Source: Blastocatellia bacterium
GTDB lineage: Bacteria; Acidobacteriota; Blastocatellia; HR10; J050
Length of the DNA: 64,000 bases
Reading direction: 5' to 3'
NCBI GenBank assembly: GCA_025054955.1
Contig: JANWZE010000025.1
Location: 1-64,000, forward strand
Part shown: positions 7,343 through 16,279 of the stretch, piece by piece
Layout of the letters: every line of letters starts with the position of its first letter
Position numbering within the stretch: position 1 is the stretch's first letter
Made by a program: the position numbers and the translations under genes
The notes under the pieces: generated by a model
The model's input: only the letters and a program-made list of their open reading frames with translations
Database searches by the model: none
Told to the model about the DNA's origin: nothing

Positions 7343-9553
7343 TCACTCACCCAGCAGCTCTTGCGCACCCGGCAGCGGCAACTCAACGATGAAGTTGGCC
7401 CCCTGGTGTTCCCGGCTGCGGACGTAGATTTCACCATCGTGATTTTTGATGATTTGATAGGCAATCCATAAGCCTAAGCCCAATGCCTGCGTGGGCGGTT
7501 TGGTGGAGAAGAACGGATCGAACACGCGCGTTAGATGCTCTCGCGCGATGCCCGGACCGTTGTCCTGGAACGATACGACGATCACGTCGGTGGCCATCCA
7601 CACACCGCGCGTTTGACGGCGCGTTTGAATCGTCAACTGACGGTCATGGGCCACGTCCAGCAAGGCGTCTTTGGCGTTATCCACAATTGCCAGGAAGGCC
7701 ACTTGAAGTTGTTGCGGGTCGGCCAGAACGCTGAGTTTATTCAATGACTCATCCAAATCCATCGTGACCTGGATGTGGTAGCCTTGCAGCTCATACTGGC
7801 GTAACGCCATCATCTGTTCGAGCAACTGATTGATGTTGGTTTGTGTGATCGCGGGCTGACGAATCTCGGCCCAGGTGGCCAGCGTATCAAATGTGCGCTT
7901 GGCCCGTTCCGCGCCATGCGCGATGATCTCCAGGTTGCTCTTCAGCTCGGGCGAAAGATCAGGCAGTTCCAATGTCAATTCGGTATAGCCGACCACAGGC
8001 GTTAGCGCGTTGCGCACTTCGCCGACCAGATTGCCAATCAACCGCGTGACCGCTTCGAGCTTGCTCGCCTGCAGTTGACGGTCGCGAGCCATTTGTTGTT
8101 CTGTTGTATCGGTGGCCACCAATTCAACGGCTGGGGCTCCTTCAAAATCAATCAACGAGCCAATCAGCGTCAACAAGACTTCTCGACCGTCCTTGGCGAG
8201 CGCCCATGCATCCAGGCTGGGCACCCGCTTGCCCGCGCGGATCCACTCGTAGGTTTTCACCACTGCTTCTCGGCTCTCAGGCATAAACAAATCGCCCACG
8301 TTCATCTGCACCAGCTCATCAAGCGTGTAGCCCAGCAGCTCCATGGCCGCTCCGGTGGCATACCCGTAGCGTCCTTCCTGAATGACCAGGATGGCAGCGC
8401 CGCTGCCTTGCGCCAGCGGCACGTAGGTCATCGTGTTCGCTCGCAGCGGTTCCAGCTCCTGTTGCAGCGACTGATACTGCTCAGCGTTGACCAGCGCCAT
8501 CGCGCTATGGTGCGCCACCGCCTCAAGGAACGCCAACTCGCCGTTGATGATCTGACGAATGTCATCAACATCTTCGAGCATTATGAAGCCGATCAGCATC
8601 CCTTTGGCCAACAACGGGACGAGCAACAGCGATTTGATCCTCAACTGCGTTGTCCAACTGGACGGGATCAGTGGGCTGTAGAATGTGTCTTCGATGATTG
8701 TGATTTGATCACGGTCAAACAGATGCCAGTGTTCGTGAAACCATCGCGCTCGTTCCGCATCAACCGTGTCGGACACGCGCCACCGGGGCGTGCCGGTCTC
8801 CGTTCGCGCTACGGATAAAGCAGGCACGGGTTCCTTCTCCGCGATCAAGAACAGGTGGCCCCGGTCGGCGCCCGCTGCGCCCACCATCATGCTGGTGGCC
8901 ATACGCATGACCTCACGCCGATTGAGCGTCGTGTGGAGCAATCCGGCGATCTCTGCCAATGTGCTCTTGCGCTTGATCTCACGCGCTTGCGCGCTGACCA
9001 CTTCGGCATGATGCAGTCCGATGCTGATTTGATCGGCCAGCACGCGGAACCACTGTTTATCCGTTTGATTGAATCGTTCGCCGGAACGCTTGTTGGCCCA
9101 GAGCAGCGCCCCCAACCGCGTCGGGCCGACGCGCAAAGCGCCCATCAGCAGCGTCTGCAAGCCCACTGTCTGCGCCATGTCGCGGTATTTCTCAAATCGC
9201 GGATCGGTCGCCATGTCATCAACGATGCAAGGTTCGCCACGCTCCCACAAAGCGCGCAGCAGCGTTCCCTCTTTCACCGAAAACTGAATGGCGTCAACCG
9301 CCATCGGATCCAGCCCATACGCCGGCGCCTGACCGAGCAACATCTGTCGCGGCTCGTCATAGCGCAGAATGACGCATTTCTCTATATCGAATGCCTCGCC
9401 CACCATCTTGGTAGCAGTGCGAATGATCTCGACCTGCTCCGTCGTCAAACTCAAGCGACGAGCTAACCCAGCAACCGTTTCCAGCCACAACGTTTGTTGT
9501 CGAGACCCTTGTGTTGATCCATTGCTTTGTTGCGTTGCGGATGAATTGTTCAT
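7343..9553 (-). CDS. GAF/PAS sensor histidine kinase-like protein lacking the phosphoacceptor His
   Basis: This 736-residue cytoplasmic sensor has two GAF domains (about 25-180 and 190-365), a PAS domain (about 385-495) and a C-terminal HATPase (about 600-730). The N box (DNAKDAL) and glycine boxes (DNGPGIA, LGLGLWIAYQII) look intact. The dimerisation region reads LEAVTRLIGNLVGEVRNALTP, where relatives have AHDFNN or AHEINN. The phosphoacceptor His is replaced by Gly at residue 511 (codon 8021-8023). Its layout recalls PrsK, the kinase of XrtA/PEP-CTERM loci. ATP binding may remain while self-phosphorylation on this His cannot occur, so it may be a signalling scaffold or may use another residue. 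The ATG at 9553 is preceded by GGGGA. Confidence 0.85.
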   Translation of the reverse strand: MNNSSATQQSNGSTQGSRQQTLWLETVAGLARRLSLTTEQVEIIRTATKMVGEAFDIEKCVILRYDEPRQMLLGQAPAYGLDPMAVDAIQFSVKEGTLLRALWERGEPCIVDDMATDPRFEKYRDMAQTVGLQTLLMGALRVGPTRLGALLWANKRSGERFNQTDKQWFRVLADQISIGLHHAEVVSAQAREIKRKSTLAEIAGLLHTTLNRREVMRMATSMMVGAAGADRGHLFLIAEKEPVPALSVARTETGTPRWRVSDTVDAERARWFHEHWHLFDRDQITIIEDTFYSPLIPSSWTTQLRIKSLLLVPLLAKGMLIGFIMLEDVDDIRQIINGELAFLEAVAHHSAMALVNAEQYQSLQQELEPLRANTMTYVPLAQGSGAAILVIQEGRYGYATGAAMELLGYTLDELVQMNVGDLFMPESREAVVKTYEWIRAGKRVPSLDAWALAKDGREVLLTLIGSLIDFEGAPAVELVATDTTEQQMARDRQLQASKLEAVTRLIGNLVGEVRNALTPVVGYTELTLELPDLSPELKSNLEIIAHGAERAKRTFDTLATWAEIRQPAITQTNINQLLEQMMALRQYELQGYHIQVTMDLDESLNKLSVLADPQQLQVAFLAIVDNAKDALLDVAHDRQLTIQTRRQTRGVWMATDVIVVSFQDNGPGIAREHLTRVFDPFFSTKPPTQALGLGLWIAYQIIKNHDGEIYVRSREHQGANFIVELPLPGAQELLGE

Positions 9554-9660
9554 GAACGATGATCCCCTTGTGAAATTCACCGTCGCGCAGCCACTGAACT
9601 CATCCTGCAAAACGCAGTGACCGCTCGGATGCTAACGGCCCCCCTTCCATCTGATCGTTC

Positions 9661-11310
9661 TTACTCTCTCCCTACTCGATTGACATCTGATGTCCTAAAC
9701 TGGCTCTCGAACGCGCCAACGTCCGGGCGCTGACCATCGAACTCCTCCAGGTAGACGCCGTCGCCAGCTTCCCACACGAGCGTCGTGTCGGTCACTAGCG
9801 TCTGGCGCAGCTCGTGAATTCTGAGAATGGTGGCCGGCGGATTGCTGCCGATGCGTATACGATCGCCGCGCTTCAGACCATGCCCATCGGTGAAGTACGA
9901 AACATCCACCACAGGAACGACCGTACCGGAACCGGCCGCCACCGTCGCCGTCAACGGCACAGCGGCATCAATGCCAGGAGAGCCGCTGGCCAAACGATAA
10001 TCGCCCGCCGCAGCGTTCACAAACTGCGGCTCGGCGCTGAAGTTATTCATCATCCATTGCGGATAGCGTTGCTGATAAACGGCCAGCGATTGTTGGCCAG
10101 CCAAGCTGGTAATATCCAGCAGTGGCGCGCGGCTCAGACCATTGCCGGCAAAGGCATACCCCGCGAAAAACTCCGGCCCAAAGCTGGCCCGCGGCAGCAG
10201 GTCAATGCGCACTTGCACGGCGTCGCTCTGCCAGCTATTGCCGCAGACGAGATTGTTCTTGAACTCGTTCTTGCTCAGGTCCACGCCGGCAACGCCGAAG
10301 TTCAAACAAGCTATCCCAATGCCTCCGTTGTTGATGATCGTGTTATGATAAATGCGATTGCCATAGACATGGGGCGCTTCGCTCCAGCCGTTGATATAGA
10401 GGCCGCCGCGATCCTGCCCGACAATCAGATTGCGACGAATGATAGTCTCGGCAGCCGCCAGTTGAATGGCTGGACCAACTCGATCACTCATCCCCCTTGG
10501 CCGACCACCGACGAAGAGGTTTTCCTCAATAACATTGCGTCGCGCCACAAACTGCTGGCCGAGGGCAAACGACGGATTGACGCGCCAAACCAGATCAATC
10601 CCTTTTTGCCAATTGTTCGCAAAATAATTCCGCCGAACGATGTTGAACGATGTATCAATGCCCAGCAACGAATGACCCGCATTGATGAACAGGTTGCCCT
10701 CGATCAGGTTGTGGTCGGCATGTTCGCTCAAGCGCACGGCGTCGCCCCATTGGCTGGCCGGCTCTCCCCAGTGATAAAAGAGATTCCCCACAAGACGATT
10801 GAATGAGGAGCCGCTGAAGAGATTCAGCCCGGAAAACAACGTCTCGGCGCTGCGCCCGTTGCCGATGAATGTGTTGTTGATGATCTCGTTGTAGTGGCCG
10901 GCGCGAATTTCTCCCCAGCCTTTGATGGGATTGCGAAAGATGAGCCCTTCGATGGTGATGTAGGACTTTTCGTAAAGCTGGATGAGCTGACGCGCGCCTT
11001 CAATGATCACCTCTTGGGCGTCAACGGCTCGGTAGCTGATGCGTTGTTGCTCTGCGCCTGAGCGCCGCGGCGCAATCGGTTCACGATATATACCTTGATA
11101 CAGGAGCACGCAATCGCCGGGCTGCACGAGCGCATTGGCTTTGGCCAGTGTGCGCCACGGTGTTGTCGGCGTCAGGCCGTCGTTGTTGTCATTGCCCGCA
11201 GCGGCGCTTACATGGTAGATGACCGGCTCATGCGCCACAGTTGGCTTGATCCATCCAGAGATGATCATCAATCCACCAACCCAAAAAATCATCAATGTGC
11301 GGCCCAACAC
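9661..11310 (-). CDS. Secreted right-handed parallel beta-helix protein
   Basis: This 549-residue protein has a signal peptide (residues 1-26, ending PTVA). A pectate-lyase/NosD-like beta-helix follows, announced by GNDNNDGLTPTTPWRTLAKA near residue 38. Repeated turns such as NEIINNTFIGN, NRLVGNLFYHW, NLIEGNLFINAG and NIVRRNYFANN run through residues 145-345. Relatives include polysaccharide lyases and alginate C5-epimerases, but no catalytic set can be assigned. It precedes (minus strand) the kinase-like gene and lies in the same stretch as algD and the heparinase-like gene, so action on a uronate polymer is a fair guess. A GTG at 11310 is chosen because GGGGGAGAG stands just upstream; the next ATG (11292) lacks such a site. 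Confidence 0.8.
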   Translation of the reverse strand: MLGRTLMIFWVGGLMIISGWIKPTVAHEPVIYHVSAAAGNDNNDGLTPTTPWRTLAKANALVQPGDCVLLYQGIYREPIAPRRSGAEQQRISYRAVDAQEVIIEGARQLIQLYEKSYITIEGLIFRNPIKGWGEIRAGHYNEIINNTFIGNGRSAETLFSGLNLFSGSSFNRLVGNLFYHWGEPASQWGDAVRLSEHADHNLIEGNLFINAGHSLLGIDTSFNIVRRNYFANNWQKGIDLVWRVNPSFALGQQFVARRNVIEENLFVGGRPRGMSDRVGPAIQLAAAETIIRRNLIVGQDRGGLYINGWSEAPHVYGNRIYHNTIINNGGIGIACLNFGVAGVDLSKNEFKNNLVCGNSWQSDAVQVRIDLLPRASFGPEFFAGYAFAGNGLSRAPLLDITSLAGQQSLAVYQQRYPQWMMNNFSAEPQFVNAAAGDYRLASGSPGIDAAVPLTATVAAGSGTVVPVVDVSYFTDGHGLKRGDRIRIGSNPPATILRIHELRQTLVTDTTLVWEAGDGVYLEEFDGQRPDVGAFESQFRTSDVNRVGRE

Positions 11311-11359
11311 GCGCGCTCTCCCCCGAAAAATAGTCCACGAAGCACGCTAACGATGCGAA

Positions 11360-11440
11360 AGGGAAGAATCCGAAATCCCAAGCACGAAACCCGAAACAAG
11401 TTCAAAATCCGAAACCCCAAGCACGAAATCCGAAACGACG
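11360..11440. repeat. Heptamer tandem repeat AAnYCnG
   Basis: The stretch reads as 7-bp units such as AAATCCC, AAGCACG, AAACCCG and AAATCCG, with one 11-bp break. It also shows a 31-bp imperfect direct repeat (11367-11397 and 11406-11436). It fills the gap between the beta-helix gene and the glycosyltransferase gene. Other heptamer arrays of different sequence occur at 17232-17340 and 46977-47161. Confidence 0.7.
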
Positions 11441-11463
11441 TGGAAATTGGTCTCTGCGTTGCC

Positions 11464-12780
11464 TTACGGTCGTCCCGACCGGGCTCTATTGACCTCAACC
11501 GACGCCATGCGAAGCTGCGGCTGATTGACGCTGCTTGGCTCAGGCTCATAGGAAATTGGCTGGTCACGGCGCGACGCCAGCCGATAAGCGGCCAGTAACT
11601 GCGGAACAGAATGCGACCACAGCAACTGCGTTTCCACACGCCGACGCCCGGAGCGCCCCATCTGCTCGCGTTTCCGCTCATCGCGCAACAATTCCAACAA
11701 GCACTGGACGAAGTCGGCCTCTTCGTTGGGCTTGGCATAGAGCGCGGCATCTTGCGCCGTGGCGCGCGTCTCGGTCAGGTCAAATGCCACGATCGGCTTG
11801 CCGAAGGCCATGTATTCACCAATTTTGTTCATGGTAGATTTGTCAGAAAAGGCATTGCGCGGCAGCGGGTCCACACACACATCGGCGGTGGATAAATAGC
11901 GACAGACATCGTGATCGGAGAGTCGCCCGGTAAACAGAACGTAGTCACTGAGACCAAGCTGTTCACTGAGCGCTTTCAACTGATTGAACTCCGGCCCTGA
12001 CCCGATGATGGCGCACAGCACATCACGATAACCGACTTGATAAACCATGTGATGCATGGCGCGGATCAGGTAATCAACCCCGTCGTGATTGCAGAGCATG
12101 CCCAGATAACAGATCAAATGTCGGCGACCTTGCTTGAGTGCCGGCTCTGGCGGCAGCGGCCGGAGCCGATCGAAATCTGGTCCGTTGCGCACAATGAAGA
12201 CCCGATCCGGCGGCACCTGCCCGCGCAACAGCGCGATCCGACGATACGACTCATTGGTGGCGATCACAACGTCAGCCGTGCGGAATGTCTGTCGTTCCAG
12301 AAACAACAGCCAACGATAGAGGCGGTCAGGTTGGCGATTGCGATACTTCGCCAGATACAACTCCGGGCACAGATCATGGTGATCGAAGATGAACCGCTTG
12401 CCCCAGAGCTTATAGAACCTGGCCAGCAGCCAATAGGTGTCCGGGGGATTGCACGCCTGAATGATGTCGAACCCGTGCTTGTACCAGACTTTCAGTGAGA
12501 GCAGCAGCGTCATCAACCAACCATAGGCGAATTCGACGACATAGCCCAACAATCCGTCAGCTTGCGTGGGCGCTTTATAGCGGTAGATGTGAATCCCGTT
12601 CAGACAATCATACGAGCCATAGCGCTTGCCAAAGTTGGCATTCGGCTCGCCCTGCGGACAGATGATGCTGACCTCGTAGCCTGCCTCGCGCAAGGCATTG
12701 GCTTCCAACCAGACGCGACGATCAAACGGAACGGGCAGGTTATGAACGATGATCAGGACTTTGTTACCAGCAGATGCCAT
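11464..12780 (-). CDS. Family 4 glycosyltransferase
   Basis: This 438-residue GT-B fold enzyme is cytoplasmic or membrane-peripheral and would add a sugar to the lipid-linked repeat unit. The N-terminal half has NLPVPFDRRVWLEANAL near residue 12. The C-terminal half has CYLGMLCNHDGVDYLI near 240, the FTGRLSD phrase and EYMAFGKPIVAFDL near 345 (GT4 donor-site region). The N-terminal pattern is common in WbuB-like transferases. The start at 12780 is supported by AAGGAGAGG 8 nt upstream and overlaps the end of the dehydrogenase gene by 17 nt, a sign of coupling. The last 20 residues are polar and poorly conserved-looking. Donor and acceptor are unknown. Confidence 0.88.
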   Translation of the reverse strand: MASAGNKVLIIVHNLPVPFDRRVWLEANALREAGYEVSIICPQGEPNANFGKRYGSYDCLNGIHIYRYKAPTQADGLLGYVVEFAYGWLMTLLLSLKVWYKHGFDIIQACNPPDTYWLLARFYKLWGKRFIFDHHDLCPELYLAKYRNRQPDRLYRWLLFLERQTFRTADVVIATNESYRRIALLRGQVPPDRVFIVRNGPDFDRLRPLPPEPALKQGRRHLICYLGMLCNHDGVDYLIRAMHHMVYQVGYRDVLCAIIGSGPEFNQLKALSEQLGLSDYVLFTGRLSDHDVCRYLSTADVCVDPLPRNAFSDKSTMNKIGEYMAFGKPIVAFDLTETRATAQDAALYAKPNEEADFVQCLLELLRDERKREQMGRSGRRRVETQLLWSHSVPQLLAAYRLASRRDQPISYEPEPSSVNQPQLRMASVEVNRARSGRP

Positions 12781-14080
12781 AATAATCCCTCTCCTTAAAT
12801 GGTTTTGGATCCACCAACCGAACCAGATCAATGATGGTGTGATGTCCATTGACTCGATGGAGCGCGTCCGCAAACAGCGGCGAGCGTGTGCCAATGACAA
12901 GCACGTCACAGGAGTCAATCACTTCATCGAGCGATTGGCACATTAACGAAGAGACGTGTGGAATCTCGCGCTCGATAAATTCCCGATTCGCTCCGCACAA
13001 GCGCGCCAGAGAAACATTTTCATCGAAAATTTTCAGCGTGTACCCTTTGCCCAGCAGGCGCTCGATCACTTCGACAACCGGGCTGTTGCGCAGATCATCG
13101 GTGCCGGCTTTGAAGCTGAAGCCAAGGAAGCCGATCCGCTTGCGTCCCGTCTTCATAATCAACTCGACAGCTCGCCGAATCTGCATATCGTTGCTGGGCA
13201 GCAGCGATTCCAGCATCGGCAACGACAGTTCAAGCGAACGCGCCCGCTGCACCAGCGCGCTGACATCTTTGGGCAAGCACGAGCCGCCAAAGGCGAATCC
13301 CGGCTTGAGGTAGTAGGGCGATAGATTCAATTTCGTGTCCGCGCAGAAAATGTGCATGACTTCATGACTATCCACGCCCAGCTTCTGACAGATGATGCCG
13401 ATTTCATTGGCAAACGTCACTTTCAGCGCGTGAAATACGTTGTCGGCGTACTTGATCATTTCGGCGACGCGCACGTCGGTGATGAAACGCGGCGCGTCAA
13501 TATCGGTATAGAGCGCCATCGCCTTCCAGGCGCTCTCTGGATGATCAGCGCCGACGACGATCTTGGGCGGCTGAAAGAAATCCTCAACAGCGGTCCCTTC
13601 GCGCAGAAACTCAGGATTGACGCATAGCTCAAAGCCTTCGCCAAACGGCTTGCCAGAGGCCGCTTCGAGCACTGGTAGGATTTCGTTATGTGTGCTGCCC
13701 GGCAACATCGTGCTGCGAATGACAATGGTATGCTTGGCCGGCTTGTCGGCTAAGGCCAGGCCGATTTGCCGCGCTACGTTGCGCACGTATTTCAGGTCGA
13801 GGCTGCCATTGCCATTGCTCGGCGTGCCGACACACACCAATGAGAGTTCCGTCTGCTGAATCGCGCGGGCGACATCGGTCGTGGCAGAGAGCCGACCGCG
13901 CCTGACGTTCTCGCTGAGCAATTCTTCCAAGCCCCCTTCGACAATCGGCGACCGCCCCTCATTGACCAGATCAACTTTGGTCGGATTGATGTCAACGCCG
14001 ATCACGCGATGCCCAACGTGAGCCAAACACGCTGCCGAGACACAGCCTACGTAACCTAATCCAAGTACGCTTACGTCCAT
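12764..14080 (-). CDS. algD: GDP-mannose 6-dehydrogenase (AlgD-like)
   Basis: This 438-residue enzyme should oxidise GDP-mannose to GDP-mannuronate with two NAD per sugar. The N-terminal Rossmann motif is VLGLGYVG (residue 5). The catalytic Cys lies in GFAFGGSCLPKDV near residue 268. GTDDLRNSPVVE near 325 marks the UDP-binding-type C-terminal domain. It follows Pseudomonas AlgD closely from end to end: SPIVEGGLEELL, CVGTPSNGNGSLDL, IPHVSSLM and the terminal ICW. That makes mannose more likely than glucose as substrate. The length equals AlgD (about 436). The neighbours with beta-helix and heparinase II/III folds fit a uronate-containing polymer. UDP-glucose dehydrogenase is the main alternative. 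Confidence 0.88.
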   Translation of the reverse strand: MDVSVLGLGYVGCVSAACLAHVGHRVIGVDINPTKVDLVNEGRSPIVEGGLEELLSENVRRGRLSATTDVARAIQQTELSLVCVGTPSNGNGSLDLKYVRNVARQIGLALADKPAKHTIVIRSTMLPGSTHNEILPVLEAASGKPFGEGFELCVNPEFLREGTAVEDFFQPPKIVVGADHPESAWKAMALYTDIDAPRFITDVRVAEMIKYADNVFHALKVTFANEIGIICQKLGVDSHEVMHIFCADTKLNLSPYYLKPGFAFGGSCLPKDVSALVQRARSLELSLPMLESLLPSNDMQIRRAVELIMKTGRKRIGFLGFSFKAGTDDLRNSPVVEVIERLLGKGYTLKIFDENVSLARLCGANREFIEREIPHVSSLMCQSLDEVIDSCDVLVIGTRSPLFADALHRVNGHHTIIDLVRLVDPKPFKERDYYGICW

Positions 14081-14218
14081 GATGACTACCCCCTCTTATC
14101 AGAAATCAACTCTTACCGTGACAGCTGTTGCGCTTTACGCCGCGCGATGTTGTGGCTTGTCAACGGAAATCAACTGTTAGCATGATGAATAACTCTTCCT
14201 TGCGTAGCTGTTCCTCGT

Positions 14219-16270
14219 TCACCGTGAGGCACTCGATCCTTCCCGAACGATTCGACGAAATGCCGAAGGTTGTATCGTGATGGTGGTGATAAACTGGCAT
14301 GGCCCCGTGATGCGCCGCCGGCCGACTACGGTGGGAATGGGATGCTTCTGTCCAAGCGTGTAAGACCGCCAGCCCAGCGGCGGCGTTTCTTGACCTTGAA
14401 CCAGCATCTGCTCAAGTTGCTCATCTAGGTGCAACCGGACGCGCACGCCATCATTTTCAATTTCCCATGCCTCATGACTGCGACGCACCTGGCACGCTTC
14501 AGAAAAGTGAAAGAACTGCTCCACCAGATGCTCGCCCGCCGCTTCAATTCGGTCAGTGATGCGGAACACGTGCCGTTTTTTATCGAAGGCGACTTCGCGT
14601 TGATGGGTCACCGGATCAGCGAGCCGCAGATACCCTGTATGATAGCCTTTGACCACGTCGGCTTCCGCGTTCGACTCCCACCCCTGCAAGAAGGCATCCG
14701 CCTTCTCCGACCACATGAAGTTGCCGGTGATGACCGACTGATCCACCTGATCAATGCGAATCGTATTGTGCGCAGCAGTGCTGCGGAAATAATCGCGCCA
14801 TACTTTTTCGCTGTGATAGCAGTAGGTGCCAGGATCAATGAGGATTTCGCGTCCGGCTACTGTCAGCGTTAAACTCAACGCATCCGCATGACCATGAGCC
14901 GCCAGGGAGCCATACCCCAGCGGCCCACAATCAAACACCGCGACCACTTCGTCATCAGCCGTTGCGCCAGCCCGCATGATGTAATAACCGCTCTCAAACG
15001 CGCGCGACTCTTTCCACACTGCCGGCTGCGATTTGCTGCGACGTCGCGTCGGGCTGCCGCCAAGCAGCCAGTAGGTGCGTTCGTCAAACTCAGGCGCCAT
15101 GGCGGCAAAATCGGCGCGACCAAATAACGTGGCGCCGGTGGCCAGCAGCGAACGTGCGCGACTGACCGACGACTCGCCCAGTTGCACTAACAGTCCATTG
15201 TCGTCATCCCCGATATGAGGCAGCCGCCCGCGACAATCCATCAACGCCGCGATGAACTCCATCATCTTCTCCAGCCGCTGCCAGTATTGCTCCGGGAACG
15301 GGAACCCGTTCTGCTCGCCGAGCAATCCGGCCAGCAGCAAGTATTCCAGCACGAGACAATGGTACGCCGTCGCTTGCTCGGCATTGACGCCGTCCGGATG
15401 ATTTTGCAGCAACGCTTCGCGCACGAGAATCCGATGGCTCTCATCGCGCCATACGGCCGCATGTTTCAATTCAGGGAAATAGACGGTTGTCACGAACACG
15501 CCTGTCGCCTCGGCAATCAGGTGATTATTGGCTGAAGAATGACGCGAATAATTCTGCGTGATCAATTCCAGATGCTGATAGATGCTGTGCAGCAATTGAC
15601 TGGTGAATGCAGGAGTGACGCACGAAGCCGGCTGAATCCACTCATACGCCCAAATCCAACTGATCAATCGAATGGCCGCTTGCTCGGCAGTCGTCCAATT
15701 GACGCCCATCATATACGGGCACTGTTCGATCCAACTTTGAATCTGGCTGACAATTTCCGCAGCGTAGCGTTCATCGCCGGTCAGATGATAGGCCTTGGCT
15801 AACGGGACGAAATGCTGATGCCGATTCAGCTCCCAGATGTATTTCACATCGCCGACCAACCGTTCGTCGCGATAATCTACGCGCGGCGCATAGATGAGCG
15901 GGCACATGCGATGATGATAGTAGTTGTAGTTCCACAGAATCGGATCGCCCAGTGGCGCTCGATGCAACGCAAAGAAGGTGAACCGATGCTCCAGCAGGTC
16001 CTCAGCCAGTGCAATGGCCGATTCCCGCGAAATGGCCATTGGCGGCGGCGCCGTGCGCAATTCCAGAAAACGGGTTGGACGCGGTCGCGCCAGATACTCA
16101 TTCAGTTCGCGTTCAGTGAGCTGGAAGTAATCGCTGAGCGGCTTGGTCTTGTGATTAAACGCATGCTTGGGCCATTGCAGCCACTGACGGGCAGCCGTCC
16201 GCGCGCGATGGCCGATCTCCTCCAACGACATCAGCGACAACCGTCTCAAGTACCAATTCAACGATGACAT
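14219..16270 (-). CDS. Heparinase II/III family protein
   Basis: This 683-residue protein has the two-part architecture of heparinase II/III and oligo-alginate lyases. An alpha/alpha-toroid lies at about residues 1-380, with WTTAEQAAIRLISW and SANNHLIAEATGVF. A beta-sandwich lies at about 400-680, with AAHGHADALSL, DPGTYCYHS and AAHNTIRID carrying likely catalytic Tyr/His residues. It cleaves or trims uronate-containing polysaccharide. No clear signal peptide is seen, as in other exopolysaccharide-locus members, which begin LNWYLRRL. I use the ATG at 16270, with GAGG 7 nt upstream, rather than a TTG two codons earlier. It is 9 nt from the methyltransferase gene and probably cotranscribed. Confidence 0.88.
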   Translation of the reverse strand: MSSLNWYLRRLSLMSLEEIGHRARTAARQWLQWPKHAFNHKTKPLSDYFQLTERELNEYLARPRPTRFLELRTAPPPMAISRESAIALAEDLLEHRFTFFALHRAPLGDPILWNYNYYHHRMCPLIYAPRVDYRDERLVGDVKYIWELNRHQHFVPLAKAYHLTGDERYAAEIVSQIQSWIEQCPYMMGVNWTTAEQAAIRLISWIWAYEWIQPASCVTPAFTSQLLHSIYQHLELITQNYSRHSSANNHLIAEATGVFVTTVYFPELKHAAVWRDESHRILVREALLQNHPDGVNAEQATAYHCLVLEYLLLAGLLGEQNGFPFPEQYWQRLEKMMEFIAALMDCRGRLPHIGDDDNGLLVQLGESSVSRARSLLATGATLFGRADFAAMAPEFDERTYWLLGGSPTRRRSKSQPAVWKESRAFESGYYIMRAGATADDEVVAVFDCGPLGYGSLAAHGHADALSLTLTVAGREILIDPGTYCYHSEKVWRDYFRSTAAHNTIRIDQVDQSVITGNFMWSEKADAFLQGWESNAEADVVKGYHTGYLRLADPVTHQREVAFDKKRHVFRITDRIEAAGEHLVEQFFHFSEACQVRRSHEAWEIENDGVRVRLHLDEQLEQMLVQGQETPPLGWRSYTLGQKHPIPTVVGRRRITGPCQFITTITIQPSAFRRIVREGSSASR

Positions 16271-16279
16271 GTCCAAACC

